A DNA stretch of 64,000 nt from Phaeotremella fagi (lineage: Eukaryota > Basidiomycota > Tremellomycetes > Tremellales > Phaeotremellaceae), in assembly GCA_001599715.1 (NCBI GenBank), contig BCHU01000004.1, positions 1,488,001 to 1,552,000 of the forward strand. Reading direction: 5' to 3'. The notes under the pieces were generated by a model. That model did not search any database and had not been told where the DNA came from. It was given only the letters and a program-made list of their open reading frames with translations. Made by a program: the position numbers and the translations under genes. Numbering within the stretch: position 1 is the stretch's first letter; every line of letters begins with the position of its first letter. Below, one piece after another: positions 46,039-58,521 of the stretch.

Positions 46039-48047
46039 ATGACCGAATCACTTTCTCACTCCCATCAATCATCCAAGCTGATCTACAATCTCTACAAAGA
46101 AACAATCAATTCCCAAACGATAGACGAGATAGACGAACTGTTCTTCAATATCAAGGTAGAGCACAGCATCGATTACCTCGGTCCAACAGCGATACTCTTT
46201 GTACCAACATTCCTAAAACATTTATCGAATCTACAAAGAGAATTACCAGATCTCCATGACTATGAAACGGATTCAGTTCAAAAAACGGTCCACTCAATGC
46301 TATCATTCAAGACGCTACAACGATGGATAAACTTCTCTCTGAAGATACTTAAAGCGTCTTGTAAAATACCTTCATCTTTTCTGTTGGATTCCACCATGCC
46401 CATAAGGGATATTTCGGTTTATCAATCAATAATGAGATTCCTGGTTTATCAAACCGTTCAAACCAATCGATTTTTCTGTGATCGGATATTCACACCACCA
46501 TCTTTAGTCGGGATAGAGGGAGGTTTGATTGATAAATGGCAGGATCATCCTTTCAAACAAGTTTTCATCGATCAGGAAAAAGAGGTTTTGGACAAATCTG
46601 ATTTAACAGTGAGTTTCGATTTGATATGCTATCTAAATTGACACTTTTTAGAAACGACCTTTCCCTTCTGGTGAATGTGAGCAGATGTTGTCAGATATGT
46701 GGGATGAAGAAGTGAGTCAAGAGAGATGGATAGACTAATGATCAAAGACGATGAATAGCTACCTCCACCATGGTGTAAGTTTATTGCCTGTTGTTATAAT
46801 CCTGCAGTTCTAACTGACTTGATATAGCTTCAAAACCTTTCACCAGACGATAACACCAACTACTCCCAAACAATGAAAGAGACATTTCAACGCTGGAAAA
46901 TCCTGATCAAACACATGGCCAAAGTAAGTCCAATACTTGTTATTCCAACTGAAAAGCAAAGTTTTGGTCACCAACACCAACAAGACCAATCACAGTCGAT
47001 GAACTTGATACATTCATATTCGATCTCTACAAAACGGTTTCGAAATATAAACTGAATCCGCAAGATCAAAATTTCCATGCTGTAGATAAAAATACTGTCG
47101 AAAGGGAATCAATTTTAAACCTATCCAAAGTGATTTTCGCTTTCACACCGTCGACCCCAGTGATCTCACTTCAGAATTCCAAAGATGGTAGAAGATATTT
47201 TAAAACACTGTTGGATCTTTTCATTCTGTTAGTCATAAAAAATCAGAAACCCGATCCGAAAGATGACGAAGGTATAATCCCCGAGGACGATGAATATTGT
47301 GATTATCGGGAAAACGATACAAAAATCGATGACGATTTTGATCTGACTATCGAAGCAAACATTTCAGACAGGGGTAGAATGATTATTGTTTGTTTGAAAG
47401 GTGGAATGCAAGACTGTATACAAGGTTTACGAGGTGTTTTCGAACCGCCTCCAAATCGTATTCGAAAAATAGTAAAACCTCCATGGAGGATAAAGGAGGA
47501 AGACAAGATATTCGACTTCTGTCGACCGTTACCGAGAAGGGTGAATTTGGCCTCAGACTGGAAGAAAAGCTTGGACCACATTGTTAAAAGTCCTACATCG
47601 TTCAGGGGATCCAACGAAAGCAAATCATTTTGGATTGGTCATGGAATTCAACATCGACGTCAGGATAAATTACAGTCCAACAATGTAATCCGTTCAATGA
47701 GTAGACTACCACCATCCAAATTCTATCCACCCCCGATCACCTGTTCCAGTGCAAAAGTCACAGTCTCACTCCGAGTCCGAGAGATCAGTGAGATCCGGTG
47801 TACGAATTATTCGCTATCGAAATCGAATTCATCAGGTACCTGGACAGATACCTTGACTCATGAGAATGTTATCGAAAATGCTAATCCGAACCAAGACTGC
47901 ATTTCGCCAAGACTAGATGGGGACGGGATCAAGAGGAAGGAAAATGGATGTTCGATTGATTGGAATGTTGGATGGGACTTTGGAGTCCCGGTTGTGTTCT
48001 ATGATTCCGTCTCTAAAGAATGGACATCGACTTTGGCGACTTCATGA
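46039..48047 (+). CDS. Unknown protein of about 570 aa, several introns
   Basis: Starts MTESLSHSHQSSKLIYNLYK and ends SKEWTSTLATS. The N-terminal 180 residues look helical (LGPTAILFVPTFLKHLSNLQ, LQRWINFSLKILKASC). A second helical block holds TVDELDTFIFDLYKTVSKYK, then RRYFKTLLDLFILLVIKN. The C-terminal third is basic and Pro/Ser-rich. Introns are needed after DKSDLT, after DMWDEE, and after KHMAK (44 nt, resuming FWSPTPTRPITVDE). No family recognised. The last exon, from FWSPTP onward, is over 1 kb. An in-frame ATG at 45844 is an alternative start. Confidence 0.6.
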
Positions 48048-48475
48048 TTATGGTTGGGTTCAGTATGTATAACGATTGATGATTACGTTTTTAAGCCATG
48101 TAGTTCAAGAGCTTTTGGAACGGTTTTCATTTGTATGTTTTTCAACGCTATTAGACATATTTACACACATACATTCTACGCTTCGGTGATGAGATCTCCT
48201 GGAATCGACCAATGGTGCATCGACATGAAGGTAGAGACACAGACAGGAATAAAGATAGAGAAAAAGAATATGAGATTGTAAAGTATATCTTTCAAAACAC
48301 AGTAACACCAAGAGAGAAAGAAGGAAAGAAGGAAAGAACGAAAGAGTTTGGAAAGCACATTGTCCGTTTAAGTGGGCATGAAACCCAAGTAATTTCCAAG
48401 AAAGAAAAAGAAAAAATTGATTAAACTACAGTACATGGACAGACCGATTTAAAACCGACTGTACTTGTACTGTGT
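48048..48475. other. Convergent 3' region with purine-rich repeat
   Basis: 428 bp between two stops. 48309-48420 is GAAAG/GGAAA-rich and gives a spurious Lys/Glu frame. The end holds TACAGTACA and GTACTTGTACTGTG strings. Confidence 0.4.
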
Positions 48476-49210
48476 CTAATAGGCATCGACAGCAGTCAAA
48501 GTAGCGGCGACACAATTACCCCCAAGGGTATGACCCAAATTGAGGTAACCATAACAGATTTGAGTTTTGGTATAGATAGAATCCGCTATACAACTGAGAA
48601 CGCGAGTCGTTGGATCGACCGTACAGGCGATTTGAGCTCCTGCATAATTGAGAAATATCTTTGAATTGTAATCTGTGTTTGAGCCAATACCTGAAGTGAT
48701 TGGTTTTAGCGACAGGCAGTCATCTACAGTATAAAGAAAGAGTACTTACCTGCTTTGTTACCTCCATTATTTAGGAGACCGTTGGAATCGAGAGTGAACA
48801 ACAAAGCGTTGTCAAGTGTAGATCCAGGAACCGTAGCTTGGAGAGTAGTATAAGCCGTGTTGGTAATATAAGTCCCATCGTTGGTAGTTCCAGTACCAGA
48901 AACCTGTAGAACAAAAGTTCCACTGTTTGTAGAAGAGCTATAGGAAAAAGTTTTAGTCAACAAACATGATTTAACGATTCTTTGCTCCAACTTACGGAAG
49001 ATAATTACCACCAGAGACAGTAGCTCTTTTAGCTTTTGTAGTGGAGGACAAACGTTTCACCACTTGAGAACGAGTGATCTGTCTGGATTTAACAACATCT
49101 GCCTCTTCCAATTCGAACTCTCTTGCGTCAATTACAGCTTCTGGAGCTGGGAGAGCTGAGATGCTAACAGCTAAAAGTAATAATGAAGCTAACGATTTAA
49201 TGAAAAGCAT
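48476..49210 (-). CDS. Small secreted protein of about 190 aa
   Basis: The N-terminus MLFIKSLASLLLLAVSISAL is a clear signal peptide with cleavage expected around ALPAPEA. A propeptide-like segment follows with basic sites (VKSRQITRSQVVKR, TKAKR), possible Kex2 cleavage points. The mature part is Thr/Ser/Gly-rich (SGTFVLQVSGTGTTNDGTY, GLLNNGGNKAGAQIACTV) with four cysteines in the C-terminal third (ACTV, LSCIA, ICYG, NCVA), enough for two disulphides. Two introns. No family recognised; a cell-wall or extracellular role is inference. Confidence 0.75.
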
Positions 49211-50049
49211 TCTTGCAGGGGAATGGGGGAAGATGGGATTGGATTGAAAGAACCCTTCCCAATTTCGTGGTCCTTATAGGTTGTTTTGTTCGCAGTCAAT
49301 GCCCAGTGCCACCAGGTGGGTGCCCATGTTTTGTTTGGGTTTTTTTTTTCTCGGTTTCCCTAAATAAGATAACAATAAGAAACCGAGGTGTTGGGTTTTA
49401 AAGCAACTTAAGCACGAGGGTGCCGTACTGAGATTAAGGTTACTGTAGTTAAGTATCCTAAATCATTGCATCCTTTGACCTTACAGTCAAGGCAAATCCC
49501 TTTCTCATAAACTGACATGCCATTCCCTAAAAATGGTACGGACGATCCAGGCACTAAAGGCACTGTTCGGGTGACAATCGCTAAGTTACTTACAGTCTGT
49601 TTATCCTTAAAATCAAGGAGATGGCGTTGGGAATGTGGTTATAAATAGTAGGTTCATTGTTCCAGCCCAGAGAATTGGATTTTAGGGAAATAACCTTACT
49701 GCAGGGTACAGAGCGTATTGAGATGCCGATCTGCAACAGTTGTATGTTTGTGTGGCTTAACAAAAAATGCGATGATTGTTTGCGATTTGGTATCGGTTTG
49801 AGGTTCATCGGCAGTACTGACTGGCAACTCAAATCGTTAAATTAAATGAGAAATTTGAAATTGTTGGTACTGTCAATTGAGATATCTACTGGTACACGGT
49901 GTAGATAAATATACATAAGATACTTATACTTGTACAATGCGCTGTAAGTTATATAAAGGACATCTACTCAAATAGTCATAAGTTACAGTCCCCATTTTAC
50001 AAGGTCATAGGAAATCCTAAGGGTTAGATAAGTAACGAAACATCCAATT
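49211..50049. other. 839-bp intergenic region upstream of the secreted protein gene
   Basis: Long promoter for the window. Poly-T at 49341. Several TACTGTA/TTACAGT strings (49440, 49480, 49590, 49986). No ORF with gene-like features and no tRNA. Confidence 0.4.
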
Positions 50050-52775
50050 TTACCTACCAGATAAATTCTTTTCATTCGCCAATTGCACAAGATCCGGTCT
50101 ATTCATACTATAAAAAAACCATCCCAAAATCAGTAATTGAACCATCGCATAAGAGATCAGACATACTGTAAACAAGCGCTTCGAAGTGTATTCCACAAAG
50201 TCTGACTCATCACCCCCTTGGTCATCCCACCGTTACCTTCTAATTCTTGTGATCCGTATCCCTGTGAACTGTCTGAATGCTGGAGTCGTAGAGCTTCGAT
50301 GATATTCTGAGCGGCTGAATCGTATTGAGAGAGATTCATATGAGAGATACCTAGATTGAATCTGTATCTCTCATCAGTATTTCTGTTCGATTCGGAGGGG
50401 TGAAGGTCGGAGCCCACTTACAATGCTCTAACGAAGGTTGGATGGAGGTCTAGGGCTTTATGGTAATATTCAATGGCTTCGTTTGATCGTCCACCGTTGG
50501 CCAAAGTAGCTCCAAGTCGGTTATACAACAACCAATCCTATTCGTACGACATCAGCGAAACTTACTCCCATTTTAGCTCAAATAAATCCAACCTACATCA
50601 GGACGAACTGATAGCGCCGCCAAAAAACAATCTTCAGCTTTGGAATATTCCTAAAACGTCGTGATTATCAGATAGATTCAATACCAACGTATCACATCCA
50701 GACCCACCTCGCTCGAATTGAATAAAACTCCTAAAGCAATCTGCACGTCTGGATCAACAATCTCCGGACTCGCTCTCGCCAAATCGATAAATCTCTCCAC
50801 AAGTTTCTTCTGACCATTCAACCAACCCTCAGTTTCCACCTCACCATTCGAAGTGAGACCGGAACTTAGATCTAACCATCGTTCCAACATCGTGTTGGCA
50901 CCCACGAATTCACCTTCGTTAGTGTAACTGATAGCCAATGCCAGATAAGCTTTTTTGAAATTTGGATCCAATTGGATCGTTTTGGATAGTGCCAAGATCG
51001 CTTGGTCTTCTCGTTCGTTCTCTTGTTGTTTCAAGCCGAGGTTGTACCATGCATTCGAGTCTTTTGGATTTGCTTGGACGGCAGCTTCAAGTTCGAGAAT
51101 ACCCTATGATAGTGTTAGTTCTGTTCTCGATAAAAGTATCAGGCTAACTAACTGAAATGGGCGATAAAGTTTCTCTACCAGTTTCCAGACCTGCCGTATA
51201 AGGATTACCCCTCTGAAACAGATATCTCTCTACATCTTCCCCAATCCCCATCCCCCTCAATCCAACAGATCCACCACTCCTCTGAAACTCTTCCCAATCC
51301 TTCTGAAGTCCACCCCAACCTTCCAAATCCCCTACACCGATCCGACTTTCCCCCTCAATCTTCATCGTACCGTTGAAATCTCTAAACACGTCTTCATCAA
51401 AATCAACATCAATATCAACGTCGAAATCGTTATCCAACGATTCTTGCCATCCAGATCTCATTCCTGGTATAGTCGTGTTGGATGATAAAGCTTCACTAAG
51501 GTTTTGGGGGACTTTGGATGTACTGGTTTCAGGTTCTGATTCGATGAAATGAACTGATTTTCGACGACTTCGGGTTCGGTTTAATGTGTTATCGTCCGTC
51601 ATTAGGATTGCACTTTGTTCAGTAAACTGTTTTTCCCATTCGGAATTTACTTGATCTGTTGGAGTATGGGAGAATGATCTGGCATCTTGGATGGTGTCGT
51701 AGTGACTGGAATGATAAGGTATATTGGATGTGTGTAAAGATGTATCGGTGGTAGGTAGTTGGTTCATCGGTGTTGTCGAACTCATTCCCCTTGAAGCCAA
51801 TTCTGATGACTCAGATTGTAGATCCAAGAATCCAGATGCCCAATCTCCACCGTTTTTACTAACCAACCTCGCACCCTCGCCAACCTCTTCAGCGTTAACC
51901 GGTGGTTGACCATCTTGAATGAAAACATCACCGTTCCCAAGTCCATTCATCAAAGCCATGAATTTACTGGATGAGAGTTTGGGATTCGAAGTAACGATAT
52001 TTGAAGATTGCATGTTCTCTATGAAATTTTGGGCGGTTCTGGCTAAAGCGTCTTGAGGTTGGGGTATTGGTTCATGTGTTTTGAGTTCGGGTTGGATTGT
52101 TTGAGGTTGAGGGTGGGGAGCGGTGAAATATGTTTGGGGAGTATGAGGAAGTGAACTATGAATTTGGTTCGGATAGAAATGAGGTGATTGATATCCAGGT
52201 TGAAATTGTCCTCTTTGCCAAGGTGCAATACTTTGTCTCTGTAGTACGTTTGGGTGAGTCTGAGTGGGCCCTTGAGCATGCACCCTGACCTGTTCTTGAG
52301 GTATCAAATGACGTTGAAAATCATCTTGCCATGGACTCGCAGTTCGACTCGCTTGTTGTGAAGGCGTATGAATCTGTGTTGGGGAGGGGACAAAGTTATC
52401 AGCCCATCTCACTGGATTTCTAGGTTCTGCAACCTGAGAAGGTGACGGTGAGAGGTGGTGGCGTAAGGAAGAAAGGTCGAACGGGGTAGGTGAAGTTGAC
52501 TGATTGATTGGTTGAGATCGAGAGGTGTTCAGAGCAGGTCTGAAGGTCTTTACATACATCAGCTACGACTTTCGTATGTGAACAAGACATACCTGATTCG
52601 AAGGTCCAGCTACATTGGGTACGGAAACCAATCGATCCTATGAATCAGCAAAATTGTTCCCATGGAATTGACTTACTTGTCGTATAGAAACATCCCTGTC
52701 GAGTCTGTTCGATACAGTTTTGAGAGCGTTGGTCGGTCCACAATCTATACCACCTCCTGATAAGAATGTTGCCAT
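50050..52775 (-). CDS. PEX5: Peroxisomal targeting signal receptor Pex5
   Basis: Cytosolic receptor that binds PTS1 C-terminal signals and delivers cargo to peroxisomes. The N-terminus MATFLSGGGIDCGPTNALK holds the conserved cysteine (residue 12) that is mono-ubiquitinated for recycling. The N-half is disordered with Wxxx[FY]-type docking motifs (WADNF, WQDDF, WASGF, WEKQF, WEEF). The C-half has TPRs: DSNAWYNLGLKQQENEREDQ, KKAYLALAISYTNEGE, VDPDVQIALGVLFNSSEEYS, DWLLYNRLGATLANGGRSNE and VRALFNLGISHMNLSQYD. It ends NRPDLVQLANEKNLSGR. A 45-nt intron (GTATGT to TGTAAAG) joins PSNQ to TFRPAL. About seven introns in all. Confidence 0.92.
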
Positions 52776-52956
52776 CCTTTTATTCCCTTATTTGTTGGTT
52801 TATTCGAGTGGAAATGGAAGAAAAAATCAACATCAGATAGGACATTTACACCGGTTATATGGTCCAAGCGAGATTACGTAAGATTAGTTTTTGATTCTTG
52901 TCATCATCATCAGCGTCTTCTTCACCACCCCCCAAATCAAAATCAAATCAACAATC

Positions 52957-54474
52957 ATGTCATTCTTAAATGGTATAGGTGTTGGTATAGCATCATCTTC
53001 AAGATCAGCCACCAGAACAATAGGATACCCTTCAGTAAAACAACGCTTCCCATCGTTTAGAGCTAATTTCATCCATTCATCACCTCCAAAATCCCAGCGG
53101 CAAGTTCTAGGTCGTATAACACCTCAAAGAATTGCCATACAACTACCACCCGGTACTTTATCAGGTGGGACTGGGGTATTACCTAAAGCATCGATATGGA
53201 GACCTATTGTTGTAGGCTTATACATTATCAGTTGGAAAATATAGTTAGAATTGACCGTTCTTATAGTTCTGCTTACTATTCGGTGGTGCTGGTTATGCAG
53301 GTGCTGCTGCTTATACCAATTATGATACTGCTAAATGGTCTGAGAAGTTGGGATCTAATAGTTGGTGGCGACAGGGGAAAGATCAACCTGCTGAACGCGA
53401 GATTGTCAGAGCGAAGAAATTAGAACGTTTAAAGGTTAGTTATAAAGCTGATTCCTGCTTCAACTGTTAATGACACCCCCGTGTAGGAGGTACAAGCAAC
53501 TCTCCAAAAATTACCTCAAACATTATCATTCCTACCTACACCTATCCTCACCCCTATAGTACGATTATACGTCCTCACCAATGAATACCTCCTCAACACC
53601 CCACCAGCAAGAGTTGTCCCTCTTGAATTGATCGCTGGGATGGGTTTGGTATTTTTAGGTTGGAGAATAACTAGATTAGAACCTTTTATGCGCAAATGGT
53701 GGATCCATCGACCGGTACTTCTTGGTCCTGGAGGTGCTGCTAGAGAATGGACGAATTGTGTTACGATGTTTACGAGTACTGTAAGTTATTTACTGGCAAA
53801 CACCATTGAACTCATTCTGATACCTAATAGCTATCCCATCAATCACTCGCTCATTACGCTTTCAACTCCATCGCCCTCTTCTCATTCGGTTCTGCAGCCT
53901 ATTCATTCCTCTCCCTACCAATCCCAACCATACCCTTGTTACCATCTTCAACCCAAACCCCACATTTCCTAGCGTTCCTCCTAGTAGCCGGATTATTCTC
54001 TTCACTAGGTTCACATCTCTACACCAACATCTTCAGGTTACCGAGATTATTGAGAACCCTGGCTTCACCAGCTAGATTAAGTTCTGCAGAAGCTCTAGCA
54101 GCTCATCAATCGATCTTACCATCTTTAGGTGCCAGTGGTGCGATCTACTCGGCTGTCACTATTGTAGCTTGTGCATTTCCTGATGCTGGAGTTAGTTTGA
54201 TCTTCTTACCGTTTCTGAGCATACCGATTGGATACGGTGTAGCTGGGATGGTAGCTTTTGATATCATGGGTTTGATCAGGGGATGGAAGTGAGTTCAGAT
54301 TTTGGTCGTTCTTGTTGCGGATTGAACTGATTAACCGGTGTTAGGGCTTTCGACCATGTAGCTCATCTGTCTGGTGCATTCTTTGGTTTGGTCTATTATC
54401 AATACGGAAGACAGGCTTGGGATTGGACGAGGAAGAGGTTAGGTGCTAGAGGTCCTTCTTTGGTTTTTAAATAG
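52957..54474 (+). CDS. PCP1: Mitochondrial rhomboid protease (Pcp1/PARL type)
   Basis: Intramembrane serine protease of the inner mitochondrial membrane, processing targets such as Mgm1/OPA1. The first 60 residues form an Arg/Ser-rich presequence (SSSRSATRTIGYPSVKQRF). Membrane segments follow: LFGGAGYAGAAAYTNYD, LELIAGMGLVFLGWRI, HQSLAHYAFNSIALFSFGSA and HFLAFLLVAGLFSSLGSHLY. The catalytic serine lies in SLGASGAIYSAV and the catalytic histidine in FDHVAHLSGAFFGL. The conserved HQSLAHYAFN motif precedes them. Five introns. It starts 181 bp from PEX5 in a divergent arrangement. Confidence 0.92.
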
Positions 54475-55041
54475 ATTAGATAATGAGATTTCGTGGTGTC
54501 TTGGTCATACATCGCTCCTATAGTCCTGTATAAATATATATAATCTCCATCTCCATCCTACCTGGATATAAACTCAGTAGTACCATATCTGAATTTGCAC
54601 TGAAAGTAATGACGCTTAAATCCACCCCCCACTTTAAGGAGGAGGTTGAATGACCCAACCTCAAATTAATAAACATCTTTTCAATCATCTCTTTTTCTTC
54701 CTTTTCCTCATATAGTATCCTTATAAACATCCCCTATAACCTACATTAAATATAATCCTCAGTCACATACACATACTATTCATCAACTTGTCATACTAAA
54801 CACACCAAATCAACCTTCTAAACCCGGTGGCGGGGGATGTCTTTTATCCTGTAAACAAACCTCTTAAATCGACTTTAACATCAAGGAATCCAGTTTGATT
54901 TTCAATTGGATCATGCATTCGACTTGAAGAAACTCATAATCCATTCAATCATATCAAACCCCTCAAATACACTATCTACGAATACCTAAAAGAAATACCA
55001 ATAAATAAGAATCAATTAAAACACCAAAAAACCCGTCAAAA
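54475..55041. other. Intergenic region upstream of CDH1
   Basis: 567 bp between two + strand genes. TATATAAT near 54536. The last 100 bp are A-rich, as expected for a leader. No gene. Confidence 0.4.
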
Positions 55042-57381
55042 ATGTCACTGTACGATACAGAATTTTCTCGTAGGATTCGATCATCAGTCCCTTCCTCTCC
55101 ATCAAGATCTCCAGCTCGTGGATCACCTTTGGCACCAGTACGCGATGATGTATTCGGTGGAATGGGATTAGGTCCAAGTTCCTCCCCTCGACTTAACAGT
55201 CCAAGAGGTAGAAGTCCTGTTGGGAAAGGTAAAAATGTCGTTAGAGATTACGGTGATCGGTAGGTTGTATTTGTTACTGTTTTTCTTTGATACTGATTTT
55301 GGTTTTTTAGATTTATACCTACTCGAGATGGATCTGATTTACATGCTAGTTATCAATTGTTACCTGACAACAACGGGTTGTCTAATCATGAATCTACTTC
55401 TAAACCTAAAAGCAGACGTAAGAGCGCTTATGGACAAGGTGGTGAAAGTGATGTTTCAAGAGGTGAGTCAATGTAATTTGAGGGACGATGCTGATGCTTA
55501 GAACAAGCTGCAACAACATTTGGTATCCTGTTGAAAACCGAATTGTTCTCTCAAACACAATCGAATTCCCCTTCCAGAACATCATCACCTTCTCATCAAC
55601 CTCAACCATCTCCATCTAGACATTCACAATTAAGACGACCGATGACATTCCATACCTCGAATCTACAGAATCTACCATCGAGTTCATTCCAAACTTCAAG
55701 TGCTGGTACCACACCTTTACATCATCATCCACCACCTGGAGTTTCCGGTGCAGGAAGTCACGGTGAACGAGATGAAGGTGAATTCTCACCTGTATCTACA
55801 TTACCACCGTTACCTATGCATGCACCTTCGACACCTACATCTGGACATGGTAGGGCACCAGGAGCAGGACCTTCGTCATCACATCACAGAGCTCATCAAT
55901 CCCAAGTCGCGTTAACCTCACAAACTTCAAGATCAGGTACCACACCACCAACATCTTCAGGTAGAAAATCAGCGTTCTCACCTCCACCTTCAAACGGTGC
56001 TAATTCACCTTCCACCCCGACTAGAAAACGTTTATTGAATTTTCAATCACCTGGGACTAGTCGAATGGCTGCTTTCACTAGTGGGACTTCGGTTACGAAT
56101 GGGAATGGAAGCGGTGGCGGGGGCGGTAGTGGATCCAATATCTTTGGTTTGGACGATATGAACCATGATGCTTATTCGCTGAGTCCCGTTGGTAGAGAAT
56201 CTCAACAGGTTTTATTGAGTCCTAGGAAAGGTGTTCGACAGATGTCAAGAACTCCTTTCAAGGTATTGGACGCTCCTGACTTAGCGGTAGGTTGAGATTT
56301 TGTTGAGTTGATCGAATGCTAATTTAATTAGGACGATTTCTATCTGAATTTAGTCTCCTGGTCACAGTCTAATGTTTTGGCTGTTGGATTGAATCATTGT
56401 GTTTATCTTTGGAGTGCTCAGACCCATAAGGTCACGAAATTGTGCGAGATGCCTCAAGATGAGGGAGCGCAGACGGCAGCCGACGCTATTACTGGATTAG
56501 ATTGGACTGGGCAGGTGAGTGAATTCTCCGGTTATGATATAGTAATCTGATATAATCCCAGGGCAATCATTTAGCTATCGGCACAGATAACGGTTCAGTT
56601 GAAATATGGGATGCTGAATATTGCAAAAAACTTCGAACAATGTCGGGTCATACTGGAAGAGTAGGTTCTCTAGCCTGGAATCAACACATTCTATCGACTG
56701 GTTCGAGGGATCGTACGATCCTCCACCGAGATACCAGAGTCAAAGAATCATATATAAAAAGATTAAGTGGTCATCATAAACAAGAAGTTTGTGGATTGAA
56801 ATGGAACACCGATACGAACCAGTTAGCTTCGGGCGGTAACGACAACAAGTTGTATGTCTGGGGTGGAGTCGATTCGAGACCTACATGGAGATTTGGTGAA
56901 CATCGTGCGGCGGTTAAAGCTATTGCTTGGAGTCCACATCAACGTGGGGTTCTCGCCAGTGGCGGTGGAACTGCTGATAAGAAGATTAGATTTTGGAATA
57001 GTTTGACTGGTGGTTTGGTCAGTGAATGGGACACGGGTTCGCAAGTAAGTCATCGAACAATAAGAGACAAAGATCCAAAAATCTAACATTTACAAGGTAT
57101 GCAACCTAATGTGGTCCAAAAATTCCAACGAACTAGTCTCAACCCACGGTTATTCAGGTGGACCGATCCAGAATCAAATCCACATCTGGCGATGTCCATC
57201 CATGACTCAAGTAGCAACTCTTACAGGTCACACCTTCCGTGTGTTGTATTTAGCCATGTCACCTGATGGTCAAACTATCGTTAGTGGAGCTGGGGATGAG
57301 ACGCTTAGGTTTTGGAACGCTTTCGAGAAGAATAAAGGGGAACGTAAGATTGAGACTGGGGCGGGGTTGAAGATTCGTTGA
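55042..57381 (+). CDS. CDH1: APC/C activator Cdh1/Fzr1 (WD40)
   Basis: Activates the anaphase-promoting complex in late mitosis and G1. The spliced protein (about 690 aa) has a Ser/Pro-rich N-terminus ([19 protein letters not shown]) with several CDK sites and a C-box DRFIPTR that is split by intron 1. A long Ser/Pro/His-rich insert follows, then [20 protein letters not shown] leading into seven WD40 repeats ([87 protein letters not shown]). The C-terminus KIR supplies the IR tail that docks on Cdc27. [16 protein letters not shown] and the NVLAVGL strand fit Cdh1 rather than Cdc20. Confidence 0.92.
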
Positions 57382-57846
57382 AGATTGCTTTTGGATTCTC
57401 TACCTTACGCTATACTCGCATCTGATTTTATCGTTTCGTATTCATCTATATCGTATTGTTGTACATGTACAGATGTATCTGTTACCTCTTTATTCTGAGA
57501 ACTCCTAGGTAATACCGTACAGTCACGAACACGACTTGGCTCGAAATGGTCGGCATTTTCATCCTTTTCAATCCGAGGTGCTAGAAGACATCTATAACAC
57601 ACTAGAAGACAGTTGAAACGCTAGAAGACGGAATAGTTATTTCGGAGATGGGTTTTATGAGATCATGGCATTTTTGTCGTCAATGGGACGTCACATAAAT
57701 CGAGTCGACGAGGTTCGAAGGCTCTTTCCAAAGAGGGATAAGAAGGGTGAAAACTTGTCTCATTCTTATTTCTTTCTTTATCTCTTTCACCCACTTGCCA
57801 CCCGGTCGATTTAAATTCCAAATACCAAGTTCCATATTCAAGTACC
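57382..57846. promoter_or_regulatory. Upstream region of family B paralog 1
   Basis: 465 bp. It contains three CTAGAAGAC motifs (listed separately). Near the ATG is a TTTCACCCACTTGCCACCC string that has a counterpart (TTTTTGCCACCCACTTTT) upstream of paralog 2. Confidence 0.5.
57581..57630 (+). repeat. CTAGAAGAC motif cluster upstream of family B paralog 1
   Basis: CTAGAAGAC occurs at 57581, 57602 and 57621, about 220-265 bp before the ATG at 57847. The same 9-mer is clustered at the equivalent place upstream of paralog 2. Confidence 0.75.
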
Positions 57847-58521
57847 ATGTCTTCAACACCTTCCACCGCTACTTCTGATGTAAACCCTCTTACATCAGAA
57901 AACACCACCAACAAACGCTACATGTTAGACGTCATCCCATACACTTTCAGTGGTCAAAAACCAGATGGAATGTGTTTACTATCTGGTCACGTCTACCTAG
58001 GGTTTTTTAAAGATCAAGAGGCGCTTGGAGAAGAACAGAATTCAGAGTTTGAACGATTCAAAAGAGAGTTCGCAGAACATAAACATCGAGAAGAGGAGCA
58101 AGACACCAATCAAAGTAAACGATTCCAAGAATCCTATTATACCCATATCAAGGGTGAGGTTGACAAATTCAAAGATTTCTCATCAGCTTTTGAGATCTCC
58201 ATACCAGAAGATCTTGGTAAACATAAAATAGGGGTTGCTCATAATATGGAAGCCACTTTTAAGCATTGGTATGAGAAATTTCACGAGGAAGATGATGGAG
58301 ATGGAAAGGGTATGGAGAGTCCTGAGGATGATTATGATCTCACGTTTGGTCCAAAAGGTACTCTACATATCAGTCGTTCATGGGAGTATTCAAATTCAGG
58401 GGAGTTGATTGGTTCTAAAAGATCAAAGAATCCTCGCACGGTTTTACATGATTTCGAGGATGAGGATGCGCCTGAGGTAGAAATCAAACCGTACGCCTTG
58501 TTGTTGGTTGTTCCTCAGTGA
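57847..58521 (+). CDS. Family B paralog 1, unknown, 224 aa, intronless
   Basis: First of at least six same-strand single-exon genes. It starts MSSTPSTATSDVNPLTSEN. After a disordered leader comes a strand-loop-strand YMLDVIPYTFSGQKPDGM, then SGHVYLGFFKD. A charged helix region follows with KRFQESYYTHIKGEVDKFKD and FEISIPEDL. An acidic segment leads to DLTFGPKGTLHISRSWEY and a final VEIKPYALLLVV. Paralogs 2 and 5 share the RF-x3-Y/F-x2-[DH]-[IVW]-x-K/G-x2-[VL]-D helix and the G-x-x-G strand. No known domain, signal peptide or membrane segment. Confidence 0.65.
   Translation: MSSTPSTATSDVNPLTSENTTNKRYMLDVIPYTFSGQKPDGMCLLSGHVYLGFFKDQEALGEEQNSEFERFKREFAEHKHREEEQDTNQSKRFQESYYTHIKGEVDKFKDFSSAFEISIPEDLGKHKIGVAHNMEATFKHWYEKFHEEDDGDGKGMESPEDDYDLTFGPKGTLHISRSWEYSNSGELIGSKRSKNPRTVLHDFEDEDAPEVEIKPYALLLVVPQ

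Noticed and set aside
48292..48424. Lys/Glu-rich frame
   Set aside because: Product of a GAAAG-type simple sequence in a 3' region.
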